DNA of 64,000 bases from CAZGSN01 sp964371655 (GTDB lineage: Bacteria > Desulfobacterota > Binatia > HRBIN30), in assembly GCA_964371655.1 (NCBI GenBank), contig CAYJOD010000005.1, positions 62,001 to 126,000 of the forward strand, given 5' to 3'. The notes below the pieces were generated by a model, which had not been told where the DNA came from, ran no database searches, and worked only from the letters and a program-made list of their open reading frames with translations. Position numbers and translations under genes: made by a program. Shown in pieces: positions 7,548-14,850 of this stretch; within the stretch, counting starts at the first letter, position 1; each line of letters opens with the position of its first letter.

Positions 7548-8316
7548 GAGCGCGGCCGGCAAGTGGCTCAGCGCCCTCAAGGAAACGCAGCTCTACCGCT
7601 CCGTCTTCCGCCACGACTACGTGGATACGGTCCGCAATCGGGCTCTCGAAATCACCAGCAACGTCTTCCTGCATCTCCATCCAATCACCATCCCCCGATT
7701 CGCCCTGAGCGTCCGCTACACCTTCTGCCTGGGCGGGCTGACCTTCTTTCTCTTCCTGGTCGAGACGATCACCGGCGTGCTGCTGATGTTCTACTACCGG
7801 CCCGTGCCCGACTACGCCTATCTCGACATGAAGACCCTCGAGTACGCCGTGCAGTTCGGCGTCATCCTGCGCAACCTGCATCGCTGGGCCGCGCACCTGA
7901 TGGTCATCTCAGTCATGCTGCACATGCTGCGCGTGTTTCTCACCGGCTCGTACCGGCCGCCGCGCGAGTTCAACTGGGTCCTCGGCGTCAGCTTGCTCGT
8001 GCTCACCCTGCTGCTGAGCTTCACTGGGTATCTGCTGCCGTGGGACCAACTCGCCTTCTGGGCGGTGACGGTGGGCACCAACATGGCGGCGGCCACGCCG
8101 TTCGTCGGAGCCGAAGGGCCGTTTCACACCTTGCTCGGCGTCACGCCGCTGAACGACGCGCGCTTTGTGCTCCTCGGTGACATGAAGGTCGGTGGCAATG
8201 CCCTCCTGCGCTTCTACGTCCTGCACTGCGTTGGCCTGCCGCTGGTCGCCATTGTCTTGATGATGGTGCACTTCTGGCGCGTGCGAAAGGACGGCGGCAT
8301 TTCCCGGCCGCTGTGA
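7528..8316 (+). CDS. Cytochrome b6-like di-haem subunit
   Basis: A 262-residue protein with the four-helix haem core of cytochrome b6. The four axial histidines are His118/His132 (spacing x13) and His233/His248 (spacing x14), the spacings seen in b6. Near the C-terminus LLRFYVLH and RVRKDGGISRPL match the end of b6. It has an extra N-terminal extension of about 45 residues. The ATG at 7528 lies inside the ferredoxin gene. It binds the high- and low-potential haems b that carry electrons across the membrane from quinol. The split of cytochrome b into this gene and the next is a b6f-type arrangement. Confidence 0.93.
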   Translation: MATSPTKSAAGKWLSALKETQLYRSVFRHDYVDTVRNRALEITSNVFLHLHPITIPRFALSVRYTFCLGGLTFFLFLVETITGVLLMFYYRPVPDYAYLDMKTLEYAVQFGVILRNLHRWAAHLMVISVMLHMLRVFLTGSYRPPREFNWVLGVSLLVLTLLLSFTGYLLPWDQLAFWAVTVGTNMAAATPFVGAEGPFHTLLGVTPLNDARFVLLGDMKVGGNALLRFYVLHCVGLPLVAIVLMMVHFWRVRKDGGISRPL

Positions 8317-8340
8317 GAAACCCGCTCAGGGGCTTAGCCG

Positions 8341-9084
8341 ATGGACCAAACCGCCATACCAACTCCGTCCAACTCGACGCCGTCGACCGGCGCCGCACGC
8401 GCCAACGAGCCGGCCGCGGTCTTCCCGTCCCTGGTCTTCAAGGAATTCCTCTCAGCCTTGCTCGTGTCCATCGGGCTGCTCGTCTGGTCGATCGCGGTCA
8501 ACGCGCCGCTGCTGCCGGAAGCCAATCCGGGCAAGACCGAAAACCCGGCCAAGGCGCCATGGTACTTCGTGGGCCTACAAGAGCTGCTCGTCTACTTCGA
8601 CCCCTGGATCGCCGGCGTCGGCATGCCGACGCTCATCATCGTCGGTTTGATGGCAATTCCGTACCTGGACACCACGCGCAACGGTACCGGTCGCTACGCG
8701 TTCACGATGCGCCGGCTGGCGACCAGTCACTTCCTGCTCGGCTTCACCTTGTGGTGGGTCCTGATTGCCATCGGACAGTTTCTGCGCGGACCCAACTGGC
8801 AGTTCTACTGGCCGTGGCAGGAATGGTCGCTGACGCGGAGCAGCGAGGAGAGCCTGTGGAGCTTCCCGTGGTGGGTCGGTTTGCCGGGGCTGATCGCGTA
8901 TTTCGGGGCGGGGTTGCTGCTACCGCGGTGGCGCTGGCCGTGGCTGTATGAGCGCCTGGGGCGGGCGCGCTACGTCGGCGTGATGGTCTTCACACTGCTG
9001 ATGTACAGCGTGCCCATCAAGATCCTTCTGCGCCTGGTGCTGAACGTGAAGTACGTGCTGGTGACGCCGTGGTTCAACATCTGA
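8341..9084 (+). CDS. Cytochrome b subunit IV-like protein, enlarged
   Basis: A 247-residue membrane protein beginning 25 bases after the b6-like gene. KAPWYFVGLQELLVYF (about residues 79-94) corresponds to the PEWY-type Qo-site motif of cytochrome b/subunit IV, here with Ala in place of the Glu. About five hydrophobic helices are visible, more than the three of b6f subunit IV, so it resembles the C-terminal half of a longer cytochrome b. It would complete the quinol-oxidation pocket with the Rieske and b6 proteins. The altered PEWY motif is worth noting, because its Glu is implicated in proton release. Confidence 0.88.
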   Translation: MDQTAIPTPSNSTPSTGAARANEPAAVFPSLVFKEFLSALLVSIGLLVWSIAVNAPLLPEANPGKTENPAKAPWYFVGLQELLVYFDPWIAGVGMPTLIIVGLMAIPYLDTTRNGTGRYAFTMRRLATSHFLLGFTLWWVLIAIGQFLRGPNWQFYWPWQEWSLTRSSEESLWSFPWWVGLPGLIAYFGAGLLLPRWRWPWLYERLGRARYVGVMVFTLLMYSVPIKILLRLVLNVKYVLVTPWFNI

Positions 9085-9150
9085 TGAGCGAGCGCCGCGA
9101 TGATCGCCCGTTGCCGGACGTGACGAGGCCCTCCTGGAGATTGCACAGAG

Positions 9151-9252
9151 GCCAAGGGACAGAGGGACAAAGGGGTCAGGGGCAAAGGGGAGACAGCTTG
9201 TCCGCGCTTTCTTGTCTTCCCTCTGTCCCTGTGCCCCTGATCCCTTTGCCGC
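9151..9252. repeat. Palindromic element (GGGACAGAGGnACAAAGGGG family), copy 2
   Basis: The left arm (9151-9195) and right arm (9214-9252, with CCTCTGTCCCTGTGCCCCTG) closely match the element at 2551-2666. It sits inside the respiratory cluster between subunit IV and the octahaem cytochrome. It may form an mRNA hairpin that separates two transcript segments. Confidence 0.8.
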
Positions 9253-9283
9253 TTTCAAGCGTGAGCGAGGGAGGCAACTAGAG

Positions 9284-11485
9284 ATGATGCGCGGTACGCC
9301 CGGGATGCGTCTGACGATGGCGATCCTCAGCCCGTTGTTCCTGCTGCTCTGTGTCGTGGCCATTCACAGCGAAGAGACGCAGCCGTGGATGAGCTATCAG
9401 AGCCAGTTCAAGGAGCTCTACGTGACGCGGGTGACCGCCAAGCTGCGCGACGCTGAATCGCGGCAGAGCGCCACCGAGATCACCCGTTGGCAACGTGTCC
9501 TGGATGAGGTGAAGAACGCGCCACCGGAGATCGCACAGATCTATCTCGAAGACGTCAAGGTCGCCGATCGTTGCACCTCGTGCCATCGCGGCATCGACAA
9601 CCCGCTTTTCCAAGACGCTCCGCAGCCGTTTCGCACCCACCCGGGCGAGCTGCTGGCGCGTCACGATATCACGCGCTTCGGCTGCACCCCGTGCCATCAG
9701 GGCCAGGGCGCGGCGACCACGGTCGAAGGCGCGCACGGGCGCGAACCAAACTGGCTCACGCCGATGCTGCCACGCGCCTACCTGCAAGCCAGTTGCGGAC
9801 GCTGCCACGAGGTTAGTCACGGCGTGCAGGGCGCCGAGATCGTGAGCCGCGGCAACGATGTTTTCATGGAGAAGGGTTGCTACGGCTGCCACGACGTTCA
9901 GGGAATGACCTACCTGCCGAAGTTCGCGCCGCCGCTGACGCCGCTGCGCTCCAAGCTGGCGGCGCCCAAGGATTGGACCTACGCCTGGATCAAAGACCCG
10001 GCGCGCATCAGTACGAACACAGCGATGCCGAACTTCAAGCTGTCGGACGAAGAGGTCGGCAAGATCTCTGCCTTCCTGCTCGCGGCCCCAGCGGAAAAGA
10101 CCTACGCACCCGTCGCCCTCGAGGGCGTGTCGGTTACCGACGGCGAGCGCTTGTTCACCGAACGCGGCTGCCGCGGCTGTCACGGCGTGCGCGCCGACGA
10201 GAAGAGCGTGTCGCCGCGCGTGCCGCATCTCGCTGGGATCGGCTCGAAGGTCACGACGGGATGGCTGGACGCCTGGATCAAGAACCCCAAGGACTACAAT
10301 ACCGACAGCGCCATGCCGAAGCTGGAGCTGACCGATGACGAGCGCCATGCCATCGTTGCGTACCTGGCAACCCTCAAGCGCAGCGAGCCGCTACCAGCCG
10401 TCCCGGATCTGAGCCAGTTCAACGCCGCCGACGGCAAGCTGCTCGTCAAGCAGTACGAATGCTACGGCTGCCACGCCATTGCCGGCTTCGAACAAACCCG
10501 CACCGCGGTTCCCAACCTCAGCGACTTCGCGCGCAAGCCCATCGACGAACTCGACTTCGCAACCACGGACGTGGCGCGCACCAAGTGGGATTGGCTGCAC
10601 CGCAAGCTCACCGATCCGCGCGCCTACAACACCGACCAGATCAAGCTGAAGATGCCGGTGCACACTCTCAGCGAGGAGGACGTCCAGGCACTGATCGCGC
10701 GGGTGCTGGCGTTCGAAGCGGCGCCGCTGCCGGGACGCTACAACGTGCGCGCGTCGACCGGGCAACTGGCGCTGCGCGAGGTGAGCTGGATGGCGGCGCA
10801 CTTGAACTGCAACGGCTGCCATCGTCTCAACCAGAAAGACCCGAACATCGCGTCTTTCTTCGAGCGCAAGAACATGATCCCACCGACTCTCGATGGTGTG
10901 GGCGGTCGGCTGCAGGGACAGTACATGTATCAGTTCATTCTCGAGCCCAAGCAGGTGCGTCCGTGGTTGAAGATGCGCATGCCCAGCTTCGGTTTCAGCG
11001 AGGCCCAGACCCGCACCGTGGTCGAAGGATTCGCCACCGCCGCACACGTGACGAACCCGTACACCTATGTCGTCAAGGACAATATCGCCGCCGATCACTT
11101 CCTGCGTGGGACGAAACGCTTCCGCCACTTCAAGTGCGTGCAGTGTCACCCGACCTCGATTGATCAAGGGCTGCCCGAGGGTGTCGATCCCGAGGATCTT
11201 TCGATCAACCTGATGCTGACCAAGACCCGTCTGCGCCCCGAATGGATCAGGGACTTCCTGGCCCGACCGAAACAGATCGCCGGAGCCCAAACGCGCATGC
11301 CAACCGTCTTCTACTCCGTCGAAGGCGATCCGAAGGTCGAGCGGCCAAAGGACGATATCGACGACATCACCACCTACCTCATGGGCATGACCGAGCCTCC
11401 CGAAGTGACGCTGCAGGCCGAGGAGGAGGTCAAGAAGGCGGAGGAGAAGAAGCCGGCGACCGACTGGAGCAACGTCCAGTACTGA
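9284..11485 (+). CDS. Octahaem c-type cytochrome, membrane-anchored
   Basis: A 733-residue protein with eight CxxCH haem-attachment motifs (CTSCH, CTPCH, CGRCH, CYGCH, CRGCH, CYGCH, CNGCH, CVQCH). An N-terminal hydrophobic helix (about residues 10-27) without an obvious cleavage site suggests a periplasmic domain held in the membrane. Repeated AMPxFKLSDEE or AMPKLELTDDE blocks show several cytochrome-c-fold modules. The C-terminal tail is rich in Glu/Lys. Following Rieske, b6 and subunit IV, it most likely replaces cytochrome c1/f as the exit for electrons. Motif order does not match octahaem hydroxylamine or nitrite reductases that I know. Start at the ATG at 9284; an adjacent ATG is at 9287. 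Confidence 0.92.
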   Translation: MMRGTPGMRLTMAILSPLFLLLCVVAIHSEETQPWMSYQSQFKELYVTRVTAKLRDAESRQSATEITRWQRVLDEVKNAPPEIAQIYLEDVKVADRCTSCHRGIDNPLFQDAPQPFRTHPGELLARHDITRFGCTPCHQGQGAATTVEGAHGREPNWLTPMLPRAYLQASCGRCHEVSHGVQGAEIVSRGNDVFMEKGCYGCHDVQGMTYLPKFAPPLTPLRSKLAAPKDWTYAWIKDPARISTNTAMPNFKLSDEEVGKISAFLLAAPAEKTYAPVALEGVSVTDGERLFTERGCRGCHGVRADEKSVSPRVPHLAGIGSKVTTGWLDAWIKNPKDYNTDSAMPKLELTDDERHAIVAYLATLKRSEPLPAVPDLSQFNAADGKLLVKQYECYGCHAIAGFEQTRTAVPNLSDFARKPIDELDFATTDVARTKWDWLHRKLTDPRAYNTDQIKLKMPVHTLSEEDVQALIARVLAFEAAPLPGRYNVRASTGQLALREVSWMAAHLNCNGCHRLNQKDPNIASFFERKNMIPPTLDGVGGRLQGQYMYQFILEPKQVRPWLKMRMPSFGFSEAQTRTVVEGFATAAHVTNPYTYVVKDNIAADHFLRGTKRFRHFKCVQCHPTSIDQGLPEGVDPEDLSINLMLTKTRLRPEWIRDFLARPKQIAGAQTRMPTVFYSVEGDPKVERPKDDIDDITTYLMGMTEPPEVTLQAEEEVKKAEEKKPATDWSNVQY

Positions 11486-11497
11486 AAACGTATCTTC

Positions 11498-11550
11498 GGC
11501 CGGCACAGCCGGCCCTCCGCTCTCCCTCCGTAGGGCCGGCTGTGCCGGCC
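11498..11550. repeat. Perfect 19-bp inverted repeat (GGCCGGCACAGCCGGCCCT), copy 1; possible terminator
   Basis: Arms at 11498-11516 and 11532-11550 are exact complements. The hairpin begins 13 bases after the octahaem cytochrome stop. It lacks a T-run, so Rho-independent termination is uncertain. A related pair is at 36395-36414/36431-36451. Confidence 0.85.
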
Positions 11551-11602
11551 TGAATCCAGCATCTTTCACAATGTTGCTGCCGACGGGTACTTAGGAAGCG
11601 TG

Positions 11603-12040
11603 ATGCAAGGCCAAGATCGGAACGAAGACGCATCGGTAAGAGCCACGACCGTGACCCCGCGGCCGCTGCCCGGCGTGCGCGCCATCCGCACCATGCTGCG
11701 CACCGCCCACCTGCTCGCCTTTGCCAGCTTGTACGGCGGACACATCTACGGCGTCGAGCCCAGCCGATTGTTGCCGGCGCTCGCGGCCACCGTCGCCAGC
11801 GGCGCGGCGCTGGTGGCACTCGAGGTCTATCGAACGCCGCTGTGGCTAGGTCAGATCCGCGGGATCGCGACCCTCATCAAGATCGCTCTGTTGGCTGCCG
11901 TAGCGGTCAACTGGAATCTGCGCCTGTGGCTGCTGACCGCCGCCGTGGTCATCGGCGGCGTGGTTTCGCATATGCCGGGCCGTATCCGTTACTACTCCGT
12001 CCTCTACGGCCATCCGACCGGAGAACCGGAGCGCGGCTGA
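11603..12040 (+). CDS. Small membrane protein of unknown function, end of respiratory cluster
   Basis: A 145-residue protein with about four hydrophobic segments from residue 33 onward. It contains AHLLAFASLYGGHIYG, two histidines in a helix that could bind haem or be structural. I do not recognise a family. The start is the ATG at 11603, with GTG just before it. The preceding palindrome separates it from the octahaem gene, so it may be expressed at a different level. Position and orientation suggest an accessory membrane role in the complex. Confidence 0.6.
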   Translation: MQGQDRNEDASVRATTVTPRPLPGVRAIRTMLRTAHLLAFASLYGGHIYGVEPSRLLPALAATVASGAALVALEVYRTPLWLGQIRGIATLIKIALLAAVAVNWNLRLWLLTAAVVIGGVVSHMPGRIRYYSVLYGHPTGEPERG

Positions 12041-12652
12041 TGCCCTGTCTGATGTAAGAAATGGATGCTCGCGCCAAGACGCAAAGCCGCAAAGGCAAGG
12101 CGCTGAGCATTCGCACCACTCGCGGGCTTCGTTCTGAAAGCAACTTCGCGGTCTTGGCAGCTTGGCGCGAGGAAGTCCTACGTGAAATTCAAGGTCCATT
12201 CCCTACGGATCTTGTATGCATCCGCGTTTATCGGCGTCCATCAGCGGTTCAACTGATGTTTTCGGGCTGAAGATGGAGGATGAGCTTCCCGAAGACCCCT
12301 GCAACCGCATGAAGACTTGGATTCCTCGATCTTCCTTTGGGGCAAATGTTTCTGATTTCCTCTGTGCTCTCTGTGCCTCTGTGGTGAGAAATCCGGGCTA
12401 AACCCAAAAAATTGGTTCGGAAGATGGTGGGGCAGGCCTGCGTGCCCACCTGGCCACCCGCTGCCCCGTCACGCCGGCAGCGACAGCCGCCGTGGCGATG
12501 TGGCCGGTATCATCCATGATCAACGTCACAGAACCAATTGCATGTTTGAGTGGACTAAAGCTGTCGAAGTGTCGACAATGGGCTGACCATCGATCTATGA
12601 TCGAGTGCCACCCGACCCGTGGGGAGGAAGCATCGCTCACAAGGAGACCTGC
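12041..12652. repeat. 612-bp non-coding stretch with palindrome and repeat half-arms
   Basis: It contains a palindrome with arms at about 12068-12098 and 12143-12176 (CGCGCCAAGACGC and complement). It also holds a lone right arm of the CCGCGGATGG family (12217-12270, ending TGATGTTTTCGGGCTGA), a lone right arm of the CACAGAGGCACAGAG family (about 12350-12392) and a short GGGCAGGCCTGCGTGCCC hairpin (12427-12450). TGTCGAAGTGTCGACA near 12561-12576 lies in the probable promoter region of the Crp/Fnr gene. No ORF is convincing. Confidence 0.7.
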
Positions 12653-13369
12653 ATGCGAAAGACCGATTGCGAGAACTGCACCATCCGCGAACACAGCGTC
12701 GTCAGGGATCTTCCCGTCGAAGAGCTGGCTTCGTTCCGCGCCAGCAGCGTGTCGTCGATCTACAAGGCAAGGCAGGTGGTTTTTCACGAGGACACTCCGG
12801 CGAGCGGTCTCTACATCGTCTGCCACGGTGCCGTGAAGCTGTATCAGTCCGATCGCTTCGGACGCCAGCATACGCTCGACATCGCTGGCCCCGGCGATGT
12901 CCTTGGCGAGTTGCCCGGCGATCCCGACACGACGTACTCCACCTCGGCGGAGGTGATGTCGGACTCGCAGCTGTGCTACCTGCCGCGCGCGCGCTTGGTG
13001 GCGCTAACCCAAAAGCATCCGATGATCGGGATCCGCCTGCTCGAAGCTTTGAGCAAGTCGCTGAGCGTCGCCCGCAAGCGTGTGCGTGCGCTGGCCCTGA
13101 AGCGGGCCGAGAGCCGGCTCGCCGAGTTGCTCGTGCAGTTGGGGGAGGCGATCGGCGAGCCCATGGGGAATGGCAGTACGAAGCTCACCCTCGGCTACTC
13201 ACGCCGCGAGCTCGCCGAGATGATCGGCGTGTCGCCGGAGACGGCGATCCGCCTGCTCGGACGGCTGAAGAACAAGCAAGCCATCACGACACGACGCCGC
13301 GAGCTGATCATCACCGACAGCGACAAGCTGGTGCGCCTGGCGAATCACGACAACATCAACGCGCAGTAG
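12653..13369 (+). CDS. Crp/Fnr-family transcriptional regulator with N-terminal CxxC
   Basis: A 238-residue protein with a cyclic-nucleotide-binding-like beta-roll (about 20-125) and a C-terminal winged helix (recognition helix around SPETAIRLLGRL). Cysteines occur at 6, 9, 57 and 108. The CENC pair at the N-terminus and the internal Cys recall FNR proteins, which ligate an O2-sensitive [4Fe-4S] cluster, but the spacing differs from E. coli FNR (20, 23, 29, 122). The recognition helix keeps Glu and Arg, but not the Ser typical of FNR. AAGGAGA precedes the ATG at 12653. It follows the respiratory cluster and is a natural candidate to control it in response to oxygen, NO or redox state. Confidence 0.88.
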   Translation: MRKTDCENCTIREHSVVRDLPVEELASFRASSVSSIYKARQVVFHEDTPASGLYIVCHGAVKLYQSDRFGRQHTLDIAGPGDVLGELPGDPDTTYSTSAEVMSDSQLCYLPRARLVALTQKHPMIGIRLLEALSKSLSVARKRVRALALKRAESRLAELLVQLGEAIGEPMGNGSTKLTLGYSRRELAEMIGVSPETAIRLLGRLKNKQAITTRRRELIITDSDKLVRLANHDNINAQ

Positions 13370-13394
13370 ACGAGCACCTGCCGCCGGCCCAGCC

Positions 13395-13427
13395 CTCGAC
13401 GAGGCGCATTTCGAGGCTCTCGTCGAG
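13395..13427 (+). terminator. Hairpin downstream of the Crp/Fnr gene
   Basis: CTCGACGAG and CTCGTCGAG form 9-bp complementary arms 26 bases beyond the stop codon, between two convergent genes. There is no T-tract, so termination activity is uncertain. Confidence 0.35.
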
Positions 13428-13502
13428 TCGCTCAGCAGCGCCAACGGCGACCGCGTCGGACCTGGTGCCGTTGGGACCAGGCATGGACACGCGCGCGAAC
13501 GT

Positions 13503-14840
13503 TCATAGTTCGGGCCGCATACCGGCGCTCAGTTGCAGGCTGGCCCTGGCGTTGGCCATATCGGCTACCGCTTGCAGGTAACTGAGGTACACGTCATCGG
13601 CGCTGCGCTGGGCATTCAGCAGCTCCACGAGTGACGCCGCGCCCTTGCGATAACTCAATCGAACCCCGTCGAGCACACGATCGGCGTCCACCAGCACGTG
13701 TTCGGAGTAGCTTCGGACATTGACGGCGGCGGCTTGGAAGCGCGCGCAGTTCGCTCGCACTTCCGTTTCCGCTTTCAGCAGGGTCGAGCGCAGCTGCAGG
13801 TCGGCCTGGGTCAACAGCGATTCCGACTGCACCAGCTCGCCGCGTTGCAGCCGCGAGAACGGAACGGGAATGGTGACGGTGAGCCCCAGGGCAATCGAAC
13901 CCGCCAGCGTCGGTGAGTTCGTGACGTTGCCGGCACGGTCGAACCTCGGCTCGACCTGCGGAACATGGATGACGCCCGCGTCGAGTGTTGGGTCGATCCA
14001 CCGGTTCGCGTACGCCAGGCTCACCTTTGCACGGGCGCTTTCGACCGCCGCCTTGGCAACCCGGACATCAGCGCTGTTTTCCAGCGCTTCTCGAATCAAG
14101 TCTCCGAGCTCAAATCGGAACGGCGCGGGCTTGGGCGCGCAATCGACCCGCGCTCCGGGGAACACTTCGGCGAAGCGCTTGCCGAGCGGCAGCGACAGAC
14201 TCACTTCCGCGGCGTCCGCATCGGCGCCTGCGGAGACGACGTCGGCGTGGAACCGGTCGCTTTCGACGCGTGACTGGCGAAGCTCCAGCATGCCGATATC
14301 CCCCACCTTCAGACGCGTTTCGTTGGCGCCCACGATCTGTCGAAATGATTCGAGGCTGGACTGCTTGCGTGCCAGTGCCTCGCGGCTGCGGCAGGCCTCC
14401 GTGAATGCAGACACCGATTGCGCCACGAGATCGCGCCAAGAGACACCGACATTGGCTTCAGTCAGGCGCACGTCACTCTCCGCCGCCCGCATTCGCTTCC
14501 CGCGTTTCCCGGCTGATTCGAATGTCATGGCGAGCCCCACCGTCGTCGCCGTGGCCGCGTTCTGACGATTGCGAGAGTTGAGCTCGAGGGAAGCAAGGCC
14601 AGCCGTCAGCTGCGGATCGGGACGCACAGCGGCGATCGCAACACCCGCCCGCGCGGCGGTCACATTTTCGCGCTGGCCCTGCAAGTCCAGGCTATTTTGT
14701 TCGACCGCCGCCAGATACTCGGGAAACGTGACCATGGGTGAGGCCGAAGCTGTGAGCTCGGCCACGCCCGGCACCGCCGCCCCGAGAGACGCGGCGAGCG
14801 CCATGCTCACAACAACCAGTTTTCGGGGGAAGCGGCACAT
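13503..14840 (-). CDS. TolC/CzcC-type outer-membrane factor of a metal efflux system
   Basis: A 445-residue outer-membrane efflux protein with a signal peptide (hydrophobic residues about 8-25). It has the two internally similar helical repeats of TolC-family proteins, visible as long Ala/Glu/Arg-rich helices and conserved YRKGAASLVELLNAQRSADD near the C-terminus. It would form the periplasm-spanning exit duct for the RND pump. The gene lies 10 bases downstream of the RND gene on the same strand, the last of a three-gene czcBAC-like operon. Family firm; CzcC-like by context. Confidence 0.9.
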   Translation of the reverse strand: MCRFPRKLVVVSMALAASLGAAVPGVAELTASASPMVTFPEYLAAVEQNSLDLQGQRENVTAARAGVAIAAVRPDPQLTAGLASLELNSRNRQNAATATTVGLAMTFESAGKRGKRMRAAESDVRLTEANVGVSWRDLVAQSVSAFTEACRSREALARKQSSLESFRQIVGANETRLKVGDIGMLELRQSRVESDRFHADVVSAGADADAAEVSLSLPLGKRFAEVFPGARVDCAPKPAPFRFELGDLIREALENSADVRVAKAAVESARAKVSLAYANRWIDPTLDAGVIHVPQVEPRFDRAGNVTNSPTLAGSIALGLTVTIPVPFSRLQRGELVQSESLLTQADLQLRSTLLKAETEVRANCARFQAAAVNVRSYSEHVLVDADRVLDGVRLSYRKGAASLVELLNAQRSADDVYLSYLQAVADMANARASLQLSAGMRPEL

Positions 14841-14850
14841 TGGATTGCTC

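Noticed and set aside
9278..10348. 356-codon minus-strand frame across the octahaem cytochrome
   Set aside because: It is antisense to a gene with eight CxxCH motifs and shows no motif of its own; long shadow frames are expected at this GC content.
11498..11550. Definite Rho-independent terminator
   Set aside because: Perfect hairpin but no T-run; the same palindrome occurs elsewhere as a repeat.
10391..11569. 392-codon minus-strand frame across the same cytochrome
   Set aside because: Composition-driven shadow; no start signal or recognisable domain.
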